Shown one piece after another: positions 1-8,816 of a stretch of DNA of 54,867 nt; positions within the stretch are counted from its first letter, which is position 1; each line of letters opens with the position of its first letter. This stretch comes from an uncultured Bacteroidia bacterium (GTDB taxonomy: Bacteria; Bacteroidota; Bacteroidia; Bacteroidales; F082): contig CADAVB010000034.1 of NCBI GenBank assembly GCA_902791165.1, forward strand, positions 1 through 54,867, given 5' to 3'. A program made the translations under genes and the position numbers. Below the pieces are notes generated by a model, which did not search any database, was not told the origin of the DNA, and was given only the letters and a program-made list of their open reading frames with translations.

Positions 1-1
1 C

Positions 2-187
2 AAGGAAGCCAAGGAGAAAGAACGGGCAAGAACGACATCTTCAAGGTCAACGACCACGCGCAAAAAGAAATCGGCGGGAGCCAAAGCGCTCGAAAAGACC
101 CTCAATACGACGGCCTCAACCATAGGGCGCAACCTCGGCAACCAAATTGTCCGCTCGATTTTAGGCGGCATCTTCAAGAAGAAATGA
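2..187 (+). CDS. C-terminal end of a HerA-like (DUF853/YjgR) ATPase, partial
   Basis: An open frame enters from the left edge and stops at TGA 185-187. The visible 61 residues are a lysine, arginine, serine and threonine rich low-complexity stretch followed by an alanine-rich segment and the tail IVRSILGGIFKKK. A basic linker leading to an R-x-[IV]-LGG-[IL]-[FL] tail is how DUF853 (HerA-helicase-like, YjgR) proteins end, so the upstream part is probably a P-loop ATPase. No catalytic motif is inside the window, so the assignment rests on the tail alone and is tentative. It is convergent with pcm, with a shared terminator between them. Confidence 0.5.
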   Translation, partial: KEAKEKERARTTSSRSTTTRKKKSAGAKALEKTLNTTASTIGRNLGNQIVRSILGGIFKKK

Positions 188-197
188 GAAAAAGAAA

Positions 198-226
198 GGC
201 TCCTCGATTGTCGAAGAGCCTTCTTT
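198..226. terminator. Bidirectional rho-independent terminator
   Basis: A 10-bp stem (198-207 with 211-220, one mismatch, loop TTG) is followed by a T-rich run on the plus strand. It lies between two convergent genes and can serve both. Confidence 0.75.
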
Positions 227-227
227 T

Positions 228-893
228 CTAATCGTTTCCAAGTTCTTTCAGCATGGGCACAAACTTGAAGTCGCCAAATTCCTCTTTTTTTAGGCTTCCG
301 TCGTCCATTTTGGTGATTTTTAGCATGGTTTGACCTTCTCCAACGGCGTTATCCATCGGAATGACCATGATGCCGCCGGTTTTCATTTGCTCGACAAGTA
401 CTTCGGGAATTTTAGGCGCGCCCGCCGTGATGATGACGCGGTCGAAGGGGGCGTAGGTGGGTAGGCCTTCAAAGCCATCGCCGAGGAAAGTCTTCACGCG
501 GAAGGGGAGTTGTTCGAGGATTTCCTTGGTCTTGAAATAGAGGTTACGCTGTCGCTCGATGCTGAACACCTTGGCGCCCATAGCAGCGAGCACACAGGCC
601 TGATAGCCTGAACCCGTACCGATTTCAAGCACCTTCATGCCTTTGGTGAGGCTCAAAAGCTGGGTTTGGAAAGCCACCGTCGAAGGCTGCGAAATGGTCT
701 GCCCCGATCCAATAGGGAAGGCCATGTCTTGATAGGCGAGTTCGACGAAGGAAGAATCCAAAAACACGTGGCGTGGTACCTCGTTGATGGCCGACAGCAC
801 GGCCTCGTCGCTGATGTCCTTGCTGCGCAACAGCTCAACAAGTTGTATGCGAAGACCCTTGTGGCGGTAGTTGTCTAATGTGATGGTTGTCAT
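228..893 (-). CDS. pcm: Protein-L-isoaspartate O-methyltransferase
   Basis: SAM-dependent enzyme that methylates L-isoaspartyl residues in damaged proteins so that they can return to normal aspartate. The 221-residue product shows the family block with PIGSGQTISQPSTVA around residues 60-75 and the SAM-binding motif VLEIGTGSGYQA around residue 88, followed by the FDRVIITAGAP block. The ATG at 893 is preferred over a TTG two codons upstream because the protein then starts at the usual distance from the first conserved helix. It is divergent from the Gfo/Idh gene and is a single-gene unit ending in the terminator at 198-226. Confidence 0.93.
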   Translation of the reverse strand: MTTITLDNYRHKGLRIQLVELLRSKDISDEAVLSAINEVPRHVFLDSSFVELAYQDMAFPIGSGQTISQPSTVAFQTQLLSLTKGMKVLEIGTGSGYQACVLAAMGAKVFSIERQRNLYFKTKEILEQLPFRVKTFLGDGFEGLPTYAPFDRVIITAGAPKIPEVLVEQMKTGGIMVIPMDNAVGEGQTMLKITKMDDGSLKKEEFGDFKFVPMLKELGND

Positions 894-953
894 TTTCAAG
901 TTTTGCGCCGCGAAATTACGCTAATTTCCAACGCTACCAAAGCAGAAAAGAGT

Positions 954-961
954 TATTTTTG
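954..961 (+). promoter_or_regulatory. -7 promoter element TATTTTTG
   Basis: Matches the Bacteroidetes -7 consensus TAnnTTTG, 16 bp before the ATG of the oxidoreductase. No convincing -33 element is seen. Confidence 0.6.
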
Positions 962-977
962 CGGAAATTTTTTCGAT

Positions 978-1964
978 ATGCTGAAAATAGGTGTTTTGGG
1001 TGCGGGACATCTGGGAAAAATCCATTTGAGCTGCATCAAACAGATAGAACAATATGATTTGGTGGGCTTTTTTGATCCTGCCGACGAAACGGCACATCTA
1101 GTGGAGTCTGAAATGGGCGTGAAAAGCTTCGATTCCATTGACGCACTGATTGATGCGGTGGACGTGGTGGACATTGTTACGCCCACCATCAGCCACTTCG
1201 AGTGTGCTTCAAAGGCTTTGCAAAAACGCAAGCACGTTTTCATCGAGAAACCCATTGTGGCCACGCCCGATGAGGCCAACGCCCTAAAGATACTCGCCGA
1301 CGAGGCGGGCGTGAAGGTGCAGGTGGGTCATGTGGAGCGCTTCAATCCGGCTTTCGTCGCGGCCGAGCCTTTCATCGACGAACCGCTTTTCATCGAAGCA
1401 CACCGCCTGGCTTTGTTCAACCCGCGCGGCACGGATGTACCTGTCGTCCTTGACCTTATGGTGCACGACCTCGATATTCTCCTCACCATTGTGAAGTCGC
1501 CGATAAGCCATATCAGCGCGAGCGGTGTCAGCATCGTCAGCCCAACGCCCGACATCACCAACGTGCGCATTGAGTTTGAGAACGGCGCGGTGGCCAACCT
1601 CACCTCGTCGCGCCTGTCGATGAAAAACATGCGCAAGACCCGCATCTTCCAAAAAGGGGCATACATCACCGTGGATTTTTTGGACAAGAAAGCGGAAATC
1701 TTCCGCATCCATGACGAGGTGGACGAGAGCAATCCGCTTTCGGCCAACATCACCCTTGCCGACGGAACACAAAAGCAAATCACCTTCGAGATGCCTGAAA
1801 TTCATCAGATTAACGCCATCAAAACGGAACTTGAGCGTTTTCGTGATGCCATCGTCCACAACACCAGGCCCACCGTCACCCTCGACGACGGCATCAATGT
1901 GCTGAAATTGGCCCATCGCATCCTTAATGCCGTCGAAGCGTCGGTGGCCAAAGTGAAGAAATAA
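978..1964 (+). CDS. Gfo/Idh/MocA family oxidoreductase
   Basis: NAD(P)-dependent sugar or cyclitol oxidoreductase family, 328 residues. The N-terminal Rossmann fold opens with GVLGAGHLGKIH (residues 5-16), and the family EKP motif is at residues 90-92. The C-terminal half is the substrate-binding alpha/beta domain with the VGHVERFNPA and LDLMVHDLDI segments. An upstream in-frame start at 903 would put the -7 promoter element inside the gene and add residues before the glycine loop, so ATG 978 is chosen. The substrate cannot be read from sequence. Close relatives in Bacteroidetes are often annotated simply as Gfo/Idh/MocA oxidoreductase. Confidence 0.9.
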   Translation: MLKIGVLGAGHLGKIHLSCIKQIEQYDLVGFFDPADETAHLVESEMGVKSFDSIDALIDAVDVVDIVTPTISHFECASKALQKRKHVFIEKPIVATPDEANALKILADEAGVKVQVGHVERFNPAFVAAEPFIDEPLFIEAHRLALFNPRGTDVPVVLDLMVHDLDILLTIVKSPISHISASGVSIVSPTPDITNVRIEFENGAVANLTSSRLSMKNMRKTRIFQKGAYITVDFLDKKAEIFRIHDEVDESNPLSANITLADGTQKQITFEMPEIHQINAIKTELERFRDAIVHNTRPTVTLDDGINVLKLAHRILNAVEASVAKVKK

Positions 1965-2022
1965 AGCCGCTCGCAGACAATATAAACCAGCCTGATTCGT
2001 TTAATTCAAAAAAAATACAGTT

Positions 2023-2976
2023 ATGATTCGGAAATTTATTCCTTTTGCAGCCGCTTGCATCGCCTTCATGGCTCTCGGTTCCTGCCAAAAGTTTGAAGGC
2101 GGACAGAGTGTACCGGCGTATATCCATATCGAAGCGCTTTCTTTGGACTGTGATTACAGCGACTATGGCGCCAACACCCACAACTTCATTGATGCCTGGG
2201 TGGCTGTTGATGAGCAAACCATCGGCTGCTTCGAGCTCCCTTCCACCTTTCCGGTGCTCAAGAAAGGGAAGCACAAAGTGAGCATCCGACCGGGTATTGC
2301 CGTCAATGGAATCGGCGCGGCACGGTCCTACTATCCTTTCTGCAAACCGGCAGATTACCTCAATCTTGAATTGGTGGAGGACAGCATTATAACCCTCAAC
2401 CCAGTCATCAATTATTTCCCTATCGGAGCGGGATTTAACATGGCATGGAAAGAAGACTTTGAAAGTGCCATCGGACTTTCGCCGACTTCCGAGAGCGACA
2501 CCAGCATCATGCGTGTCAATGACGCTCAGGCATGGCATTCAGAAAACTCTTTCTATTCAGGAAGAATCGTTTTGCCCCCTGATTCGCTCGACTTCACCGT
2601 GGCCACCTCCGAGGAACTCACCTTTCACACCGAACTGACTGGCGACGGATCTGCCATGTTGGAAATGGACTACAACACCAACGACACCATGTTTGTCGGA
2701 CTGATGTATTATAAGAATTACAAGACCGAGAAACTGCCTTTGGTAAAGGTGCTTCCCACCGACAAGGAACATGGTATGCCGCAGAAATGGAAGAAAATAT
2801 ACATCAATTTAGGCCACGTCATGAAGGAAGAAAACGACGCCTCCTATTTCAAAGTGTATTTCACTTCCGACCTGACCACCGATTATGACATTGATGCAGG
2901 ATATGTTTACCATCCCAACAACGAGCAACGGTACTACTATTTGGACAACCTGAAAGTGATTTATCGCCCGAGATGA
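2023..2976 (+). CDS. Predicted lipoprotein of unknown function
   Basis: 317 residues with a clear lipoprotein signal: basic start, hydrophobic core and lipobox LGSC with the lipidated Cys at residue 21. The mature part is rich in beta-type residues and acidic/aromatic patches, with no catalytic motif I recognise. Its stop overlaps the start of the next gene by four bases (ATGA), so it is translationally coupled to a sugar transferase. That coupling suggests, but does not show, a role in envelope polysaccharide export or assembly. It begins about 58 bp after the oxidoreductase and may be in the same transcript. Confidence 0.8.
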   Translation: MIRKFIPFAAACIAFMALGSCQKFEGGQSVPAYIHIEALSLDCDYSDYGANTHNFIDAWVAVDEQTIGCFELPSTFPVLKKGKHKVSIRPGIAVNGIGAARSYYPFCKPADYLNLELVEDSIITLNPVINYFPIGAGFNMAWKEDFESAIGLSPTSESDTSIMRVNDAQAWHSENSFYSGRIVLPPDSLDFTVATSEELTFHTELTGDGSAMLEMDYNTNDTMFVGLMYYKNYKTEKLPLVKVLPTDKEHGMPQKWKKIYINLGHVMKEENDASYFKVYFTSDLTTDYDIDAGYVYHPNNEQRYYYLDNLKVIYRPR

Positions 2977-4391
2977 ACAAAAAGAAGCTGACAACGGTAT
3001 ATTTTCTTGTCGATTGGCTGGCCTCCATCCTTGCCTGGACATTGTTCTATTTTTTTCGCAAGGCGCACGAAGACCTCTATATCAATTATTGGGATCGCAT
3101 CACGCATTCTTTCGTCACGCCCAGTTTTTGGCTGGGCATTGTCTGCATCCCCATCGGCTGGCTCATTCTCCATGCCGTAACGGGTGCCTACGAAAAGGTG
3201 TATTTCAAGTCGCGGTTGAAGGAATTGGGGCAAACTTTCTTCATTACGCTGCTCGGCGTGGTGGTCTTGTTTTTCGTGGTGATTCTCGATGATGAAGTTT
3301 TAAGTTACAAGTCTTATTATCAGTCGTTTATCGCGCTTTTCACGTTCCAGTTTGTCTTGACCTATATCCCGCGCCTCCTCATCACCACAACGGTCATTTC
3401 GCGCATCCACAGCAAACGCATCGGATTCAACACACTCATCGTGGGCAGCAACGACAATGCCTGCGCCATCTACAAGGAAATAGAGGAGGAGGTGAAGCCG
3501 TCGGGCCGCCGCATGATTGGCTTCGTGAGCGTTTACGACAAGGACGAGTACAAGTTGAGCGAGTTTCTCCCGCACCTTGGCGCTTACACCGACATAGAAC
3601 GCATCGTCAAGGAAAATGCTGTCGAGGAAGTCATCATCGCCATCGAGCGTTCCGAAACCGAAACGATGAAAGTGTTGCTCTCCATCGCCGACCAGACCAA
3701 CGTGAAAATCATTCCCGCCATGCAGGACTTGGTGTTCGGCACCGTCAAGCAGTCGGCCATTTGGCAGGCTCCGTTGGTGCAGGTTACGCCTGAACTAATG
3801 CCTGTTTGGCAAAGGGTGGTGAAGCGCGCTTTCGACATTGTGGCTTCAGCCTTGGCCTTGGTCGTGCTGTCGCCGGTCTTCCTCGTTTGCGCCATCATCG
3901 TGAAAGCCACCTCGAAAGGCCCCGTGTTCTACGTCCAAGAGCGTATCGGAAAGGGCGGCAAACCCTTCAAGATGGCCAAGTTTCGCAGCATGAAGGTGGA
4001 TGCCGAATCAAATGGCACGCCGCAGCTTTCGAGCGACGACGACCCGCGCATCACCCGTTTCGGCAAGTTCATGCGCAAGGTGCGCTTAGACGAGATTCCG
4101 CAGTTTTGGACGGTGCTGAAAGGCGATATGTCGCTGGTGGGCTATCGTCCCGAGCGCCAATATTTCATCGACAGAATCATGGAGAAGGCACCCTATTACA
4201 GCCTCTTGCTGATGGTGAAGCCTGGCATCACGAGCTGGGGCGAGGTGAAATATGGCTATGCCGAAAACGTCGAGGAAATGGTGGAACGGCTCAAATACGA
4301 CGTGCTTTATATCGAGAATGTTAGTCTTGCGCTTGATATTAAGATATTGATCTACACAGTCTTGATTGTCGTTCAGGGCAGAGGTAAATAA
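2973..4391 (+). CDS. Polyprenyl-phosphate hexose-1-phosphate transferase (WbaP/WcaJ type)
   Basis: Membrane enzyme of 472 residues that would load the first sugar-1-phosphate onto undecaprenyl phosphate to start a capsule, O-antigen or exopolysaccharide unit. The N-terminal part has several hydrophobic segments, and a central CoA-binding-like domain opens with TLIVGSNDNA. From about residue 285 comes the bacterial sugar transferase domain: KRAFDIVASALALV (membrane hairpin), then PVFYVQERIGKGGKPF, KFRSM, RLDEIPQFW and MSLVGYRPER, all hallmark motifs. No other polysaccharide genes follow, so the window does not reveal which glycan it initiates. ATGA overlap with the preceding lipoprotein. Confidence 0.92.
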   Translation: MNKKKLTTVYFLVDWLASILAWTLFYFFRKAHEDLYINYWDRITHSFVTPSFWLGIVCIPIGWLILHAVTGAYEKVYFKSRLKELGQTFFITLLGVVVLFFVVILDDEVLSYKSYYQSFIALFTFQFVLTYIPRLLITTTVISRIHSKRIGFNTLIVGSNDNACAIYKEIEEEVKPSGRRMIGFVSVYDKDEYKLSEFLPHLGAYTDIERIVKENAVEEVIIAIERSETETMKVLLSIADQTNVKIIPAMQDLVFGTVKQSAIWQAPLVQVTPELMPVWQRVVKRAFDIVASALALVVLSPVFLVCAIIVKATSKGPVFYVQERIGKGGKPFKMAKFRSMKVDAESNGTPQLSSDDDPRITRFGKFMRKVRLDEIPQFWTVLKGDMSLVGYRPERQYFIDRIMEKAPYYSLLLMVKPGITSWGEVKYGYAENVEEMVERLKYDVLYIENVSLALDIKILIYTVLIVVQGRGK

Positions 4392-4417
4392 AAAAACGCG
4401 CCACGGCGCGTTTTTCT
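4392..4417. terminator. Rho-independent terminator, probably bidirectional
   Basis: Perfect 10-bp stem 4392-4401 with 4406-4415 and a 4-base loop, A-tract on one side and T-tract on the other, immediately after the sugar-transferase stop and between convergent genes. Confidence 0.88.
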
Positions 4418-4447
4418 TATTCGTGTCAATCCGTAAATCCCGTAGTT

Positions 4448-5143
4448 TTAAATCACTCCCCGTTCCAGCAGCGTCATGATGGTGTCGATTTCGTCGTCCT
4501 CGGGGTTGTTGTGCGGGTCGAACTCTGTTTTGAGGTTGTATCCCCACAGCCGCGCAAAGCCTTGGTAGAAGAAGGCGCGCACCTTGCCGCGCAGCTCCTT
4601 TACAACTTGGTAGCTTGTGTTGCCCGTTTCACGGTCGATGAGGCGCACGAGGATGAGTCCTTGGGTGATGGTGAGGTGCTTCAACTCCTCGGTGTATTGG
4701 TCGGTGATTTCCTTTTCTGCACGCTTCATCAGGCGGTTGCGCTCCGATTTTTCGGTTACGTTGGCCAGAATCGAGTCGTATTCCTGCATCTTTGCACCGG
4801 CCAGTTTGGCGTAAGGATACACTTTCTTCACGTTGCTGGCCAGTCGGCGGCCCTTGTTTGTCTCGGTGATTTGCAGATAACGCTGCATCAAGTCAATGTC
4901 CACCTCGGGCAAATAGACAATGAGGGTTGTGTCGCCGCTTTCCTCGATACGTCCATAAACCACAGTGCCTTTGATGGGGTCGGGCGTATCGCTGAAATCA
5001 ATCACCGACGACTTGGGCTGTTCGACTGCGGCCTTCTTGACTACAATAACCTTCCTTTTGGCTGCATCACCTTTGGCGATGAATTGGGAAAAACCCGTTA
5101 AGGTCATCAGAACAATCAGTGCGGTGAGGGCAATTCTTTTCAT
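4448..5143 (-). CDS. DUF4294 family secreted protein
   Basis: 231 residues starting MKRIALTALIV, with a cleavable signal peptide ending near GFSQ. The core has the DUF4294 features: GTVVYGRI, LPEVD, RYL, VKKVYPYAKLA, LIDRETGNTSY and ELRGKVRAFFYQGFARLWGYNLK. The family is almost restricted to Bacteroidetes and has no assigned function. The longer frame back to 5257 runs through the clpX terminator hairpin and is rejected. The chosen ATG has AGGAG about eight bases upstream, one of the few Shine-Dalgarno-like sites in the window. It follows clpX but has the clpX terminator in between. Confidence 0.85.
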   Translation of the reverse strand: MKRIALTALIVLMTLTGFSQFIAKGDAAKRKVIVVKKAAVEQPKSSVIDFSDTPDPIKGTVVYGRIEESGDTTLIVYLPEVDIDLMQRYLQITETNKGRRLASNVKKVYPYAKLAGAKMQEYDSILANVTEKSERNRLMKRAEKEITDQYTEELKHLTITQGLILVRLIDRETGNTSYQVVKELRGKVRAFFYQGFARLWGYNLKTEFDPHNNPEDDEIDTIMTLLERGVI

Positions 5144-5205
5144 GTTTTTTTCTCCTATCATTAAAGGTTCAACGCTTGAAATTATGCAACTATTGTGCCA
5201 AAAAG

Positions 5206-5236
5206 AAAAAGCACCCGCCGAAAGCGGGTGCTTTTT
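5206..5236 (-). terminator. Rho-independent terminator of clpP-clpX
   Basis: Perfect 13-bp stem (5206-5218 with 5224-5236, loop CGAAA). Read on the minus strand it lies 18 bp after the clpX stop and ends in a T-run. Confidence 0.92.
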
Positions 5237-5253
5237 ATGTGAAAAAACGCGAA

Positions 5254-6492
5254 TCAATCTCCGGCATGAAGCTTCTTCAGTCCCGATTTCTCGAGTTTAG
5301 CCTCAGCATATTCGCGGTCGATGACCAATTCCGTAGCAGTGATTTCGGAAGGCAGTTCAAACATGGCGTCGTTGAGGATGGCCTCCATGATGCTGCGCAA
5401 GCCGCGTGCACCCACCTTGAACTCGATGGCTTTCTCCACTATGAAATCAAACACCTCGTCCTTGATGATTAGATTGATATGGTCCATGGCGAAGAGTTTT
5501 GAGAACTGTTTCACCAAGGCGTTTTTCGGCTCGGTGAGGATGCGCTTCAGCGCGACTTCGTCCAAAGGATTGAGGTGGGTGATGATGGGCAGTCGTCCGA
5601 CGATTTCGGGGATGAGGCCGAATTTCTTCAAGTCGGCGGGCGAGAGGTACTGGAGCATGTTGTCCTTGTCGATGACCTCGTTGCCGCCGGTGCCGTAGCC
5701 AATCACGTTGGTGCGTTTTCTTGCGGCGATGAGGCGCTCGATGCCGTCGAAGGCGCCGCCCGCGATAAAGAGGATATCCTTGGTGTTGATGGCGATCATC
5801 TCCTGTTCGGGGTGCTTGCGTCCGCCTTTGGGTGGCACATTGACGACCGAGCCTTCCAGGAGTTTCAGCATGGCCTGTTGCACGCCTTCGCCGCTCACGT
5901 CGCGGGTGATGCTGGGGTTGTCGCTCTTGCGCGCAATCTTGTCGATTTCGTCGATGAAGACAATGCCGCGCTCGGCGGCGGCCACATCGAAGTCGGCGGC
6001 CTGTAAGAGGCGCACGAGGATGTTCTCCACGTCTTCGCCCACATAGCCGGCCTCGGTCAAGACGGTGGCGTCGGCGATGGCGAAAGGCACGTTGAGCATC
6101 TTGGCGATGGTGCGGGCCAAGAGGGTCTTGCCCGTGCCGGTCTCGCCCACAAGGATGATGTTTGATTTCTCGATCTCCACCTCGTCGGCTTCCACTTTTT
6201 GGCTGATGCGCTTGTAGTGGTTATAGACGGCCACGGCGAGCGTACGCTTGGCTTCGTCTTGCCCGATGACGTATTGGTCGAGGAAGTCCTTGATTTCGGC
6301 GGGTTTCTTCAGCGCTAAGCCCTTCGAGTCCAATTTGCTCTTGGGTTTGTCGTCGCCGAATTGCTCCTTGATGATGATATAGGCTTGTTTGGCGCAGCTG
6401 TCGCAAATCTGTGCGTCGATGCCTTGGATGAGCAATCGCACTTCATTGGCTTTGCGTCCACAAAACGCACAAACGTCTGATTTTCTGGCCAT
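5254..6492 (-). CDS. clpX: ATP-dependent Clp protease ATP-binding subunit ClpX
   Basis: AAA+ unfoldase that feeds substrates into the ClpP barrel. The 412-residue protein has the N-terminal zinc-binding domain with Cys 8, 11, 30 and 33. It also has Walker [12 protein letters not shown], the pore loop GYVGEDVEN, Walker [11 protein letters not shown] and the C-terminal small AAA domain with GARGLRSI. Length is normal for the family. It begins four bases after the clpP stop, so the two subunits of one protease are co-transcribed. The terminator at 5206-5236 ends the unit. Confidence 0.98.
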   Translation of the reverse strand: MARKSDVCAFCGRKANEVRLLIQGIDAQICDSCAKQAYIIIKEQFGDDKPKSKLDSKGLALKKPAEIKDFLDQYVIGQDEAKRTLAVAVYNHYKRISQKVEADEVEIEKSNIILVGETGTGKTLLARTIAKMLNVPFAIADATVLTEAGYVGEDVENILVRLLQAADFDVAAAERGIVFIDEIDKIARKSDNPSITRDVSGEGVQQAMLKLLEGSVVNVPPKGGRKHPEQEMIAINTKDILFIAGGAFDGIERLIAARKRTNVIGYGTGGNEVIDKDNMLQYLSPADLKKFGLIPEIVGRLPIITHLNPLDEVALKRILTEPKNALVKQFSKLFAMDHINLIIKDEVFDFIVEKAIEFKVGARGLRSIMEAILNDAMFELPSEITATELVIDREYAEAKLEKSGLKKLHAGD

Positions 6493-6495
6493 TGT

Positions 6496-7176
6496 TTATG
6501 CCTTCTTGTTCTTGATGAGCACTTCGTCGATCATGCCGTAAGCCTTGGCTTCCTCGGCGGTCATCCAATAGTCGCGGTCGCTGTCGGCCCACACCTTGTC
6601 GTAGGTCTGGCCCGAGTGCTTGGCGATGATTTCGTACAGCTCTTTCTTCAGCTTCTGGATTTCGCGTGCCGTGATTTCGATTTCGGTGGCTTGGCCTTCC
6701 ACGCCGCCCATGGGCTGGTGGATCATAATGCGTGAGTGAGGCAGGGCAGAGCGCTTTCCGGGTGTGCCGGCGCACATCAGCACGGCGGCCATCGAAGCGG
6801 CCATGCCGGTGCAGATGGTGGCCACATCGGGGGTGATGAACTGCATGGTGTCGTAGATGCCGAGGCCGGCATACACGCTGCCACCAGGCGAGTTGAGATA
6901 GATTTGTATGTCGCGCTTGGCATCGGTCGATTCAAGGAAGAGCATCTGGGCTTGGATGACGTTGGCCACGTAGTCGTCGATGGCGGTGCCGAGGAAGATG
7001 ATGCGATCCATCATCAGGCGGCTGAACACGTCCATTTGGGCCACGTTGAGCTGGCGTTCCTCGATGACGGTCGGGCTGATGTAGCCCTGACTTTTTACTC
7101 TCGACATGTATTGTTCCAAGCTCAAGGTGTTCATGCCGAGGTGCTTGGTGGCGTATTTTTGGAATTCTGTGATCAT
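6496..7176 (-). CDS. clpP: ATP-dependent Clp protease proteolytic subunit ClpP
   Basis: Self-compartmentalised serine protease subunit, 226 residues. The catalytic triad is readable: Ser128 in GMAASMA, His153 in MIHQPMGG and Asp202 in SDRDYWMTAEEA. The NSPGGSVYAG segment forms the oxyanion region. The N-terminus is about 30 residues longer than in Escherichia coli, as is common in Bacteroidetes where a propeptide-like leader precedes the mature barrel. It lies directly upstream of clpX and downstream of trigger factor, the classical tig-clpP-clpX order. Confidence 0.98.
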   Translation of the reverse strand: MITEFQKYATKHLGMNTLSLEQYMSRVKSQGYISPTVIEERQLNVAQMDVFSRLMMDRIIFLGTAIDDYVANVIQAQMLFLESTDAKRDIQIYLNSPGGSVYAGLGIYDTMQFITPDVATICTGMAASMAAVLMCAGTPGKRSALPHSRIMIHQPMGGVEGQATEIEITAREIQKLKKELYEIIAKHSGQTYDKVWADSDRDYWMTAEEAKAYGMIDEVLIKNKKA

Positions 7177-7276
7177 GTTTTTCTGTTTGTTTGGTTTGTT
7201 TGCTGCTGCCCGAAACTGCGCTGTGCTTGTATCGGGTTAAGATAGTCAGGCCCTTTCAGGGCCAACCCATTCCACA

Positions 7277-7311
7277 CTCCTAACTCCTAACTCTTAACTC
7301 CTAACTCTCAA
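7277..7311. repeat. Heptamer tandem array at the 3' end of tig
   Basis: Five consecutive 7-bp units on the plus strand: CTCCTAA, CTCCTAA, CTCTTAA, CTCCTAA, CTCTCAA. The last unit contains the stop codon of tig (TCA 7308-7310, minus-strand TGA). A separate 15-bp palindrome, GGCCC-TTTCA-GGGCC, lies at 7249-7263 further downstream of tig, without a T-run. Confidence 0.9.
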
Positions 7312-8663
7312 CTTTTCCTTTCCTCTTCGAGCTTCTTCATGAAATCCTTGTAGTTGGTCTCGGCGTAGTTGATGTTCATCTTGCCTTTCAGGAATTGGGT
7401 CATCTTGATGTCGGCGAGTTGGTTCTTCAGCTGTTCTTTCTGTTGTCCGTCCTTGAGGTAGTTGGCGGCAATCTTGTCGAGGTTGGCCTTCATGTCGTCT
7501 TCGAGCGTGGCGTAGTCGATGCCGGGGAAGATTTGCTTCAGCACAAAGTTCTTCACTTCTTCTTCGGTAACGATGAGTTCGGTGTTGGCCGAGGCGATGC
7601 TGTCTTCGATGAGCTGCCAGCGCAGGCCCTTCACATAGTCCTTCTCGTAGTTCTTTTCTACGTCGTCGGCGGTAATCTTGCCTTGGCTGTTCTCCACAAT
7701 CCAGCGTTTCAGGAAAGCGTCGGGCAGGTCGAACTTGGCGGCGGCCACGATTTCGTCAATCATCTTGTTGAAGAGAATCGGGTCGGTTTCGGCCTCGAAT
7801 TGCTTCTCCATCTCGGCTTTCACCTTGGCTTTGAAGGTGTCGAGGTCTTTCACTTCCTGTTTCGGGAACACCTTCTCGAAGAACTCTTCATTGAGTTCGG
7901 GTTTCTCGCTGCGGAGGGCGTCGTCGATGATGATATTGTAGTCGCTATCAACTGGTGCGTCGTCACCCAGCACTTTGGCCACGGCTTCTTCGCTACCGAA
8001 GGCCTTGGCGAGGTTCACGACAAACTCGGCACCGACTTCCTTGCCGATGAATTTCTTGCGGATGGTCTTGTTGGTGATTTGGTCCAAATGGATGTAAACA
8101 CCGTCTTTTTGGAAGCCGTCTTCCACTTCCTTGCCGTCTTCGGCTTCGCGCACCTTCAGTTCGAGGCGGTCGTTTTCGCCCACGGTTTCAGGATGGCTGG
8201 TGTTGGGGTTGCGCTCCAGCATATCGTCGATGGCGTGTTGCACGTCTTCCTCTTCAGGGATGATGTGGTAGAAATCGACCATGGTGTTGGTGTAGTCGAT
8301 GTTGATTTCGGGACGGATGGCAGCCTCAAAGCAGAAGTCCATATCGTCTTGGTTCTCAAGGTCGTTGGGCTGTTGGTTGTCGAGGTCGCTCAACGGATAG
8401 CCGATGAGATTAAGCTTGTTTTCGGCGATATGCTTATTGAGGTTGTCTGAAACCAAGGAATTCAGAGCTTCCATTTTCGCGCTGGCGCCATACATTTTCT
8501 TTATCATGCCCATCGGCACCATACCGGGACGGAAACCAGGCACACTGGCGCGTTGGCGCATTTGTTTCAAAGTCTTTTCAACGGATTCTTGGTAATCAGC
8601 CTTTTCGACGCTGATTTTGATGGAGATGAGGTTCTCTCCTTTTGCAGTCTGTGTGATATTCAT
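7308..8663 (-). CDS. tig: Trigger factor, ribosome-associated chaperone
   Basis: Chaperone that binds the ribosome exit tunnel and shields nascent chains. The 451-residue product starts with the ribosome-binding domain, including the signature GFRPG at residues 43-47 followed by VPMGMIKKMYG. The middle FKBP-like region is degenerate, as is usual in this phylum, so prolyl isomerase activity is doubtful. The C-terminal helical arms are present. It follows tRNA-Leu and precedes clpP-clpX. Its stop codon lies inside a heptamer repeat array. Confidence 0.95.
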   Translation of the reverse strand: MNITQTAKGENLISIKISVEKADYQESVEKTLKQMRQRASVPGFRPGMVPMGMIKKMYGASAKMEALNSLVSDNLNKHIAENKLNLIGYPLSDLDNQQPNDLENQDDMDFCFEAAIRPEINIDYTNTMVDFYHIIPEEEDVQHAIDDMLERNPNTSHPETVGENDRLELKVREAEDGKEVEDGFQKDGVYIHLDQITNKTIRKKFIGKEVGAEFVVNLAKAFGSEEAVAKVLGDDAPVDSDYNIIIDDALRSEKPELNEEFFEKVFPKQEVKDLDTFKAKVKAEMEKQFEAETDPILFNKMIDEIVAAAKFDLPDAFLKRWIVENSQGKITADDVEKNYEKDYVKGLRWQLIEDSIASANTELIVTEEEVKNFVLKQIFPGIDYATLEDDMKANLDKIAANYLKDGQQKEQLKNQLADIKMTQFLKGKMNINYAETNYKDFMKKLEEERKS

Positions 8664-8691
8664 TTCTAACTTGTTGATTGTTTTCGACTTG

Positions 8692-8773
8692 TGCGGATGA
8701 AGGGACTCGAACCCTTACTTCTCTCGAAACCAGATCCTAAGTCTGGCGCGTCTACCAATTCCGCCACACCCGC
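8692..8773 (-). tRNA. tRNA-Leu (UAG)
   Basis: 82-nt cloverleaf with a long variable arm. The acceptor stem GCGGGTG/CATCCGC contains one G-U pair, the anticodon loop CTTAGGA gives UAG, and the T-arm has GGTTCGAGTCCC. The 3' CCA is not encoded. It lies just upstream of tig. Confidence 0.96.
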
Positions 8774-8796
8774 GTGTGTGCACGATTTTGAGGGCG

Positions 8797-8804
8797 CAAA
8801 GATA
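8797..8804 (-). promoter_or_regulatory. -7 promoter element TATCTTTG for tRNA-Leu and tig
   Basis: Minus-strand match to TAnnTTTG, 23 bp upstream of the tRNA-Leu 5' end. Confidence 0.6.
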
Positions 8805-8816
8805 CAACTTTTCTTT

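Noticed and set aside
4448-5257. Longer start for the DUF4294 protein at 5257
   Set aside because: It would translate the clpX terminator hairpin, and the signal peptide begins at the ATG at 5143.
7249-7263. GGCCC/GGGCC palindrome as a terminator of tig
   Set aside because: No T-run follows on the minus strand and clpP lies directly downstream, so termination here is unlikely.
7395-8450. Long antisense ORF opposite tig, and similar long antisense ORFs opposite ftsZ, tsf and the barrel gene
   Set aside because: Codon bias of the real genes produces open antisense frames; none shows a recognisable family or its own start context.
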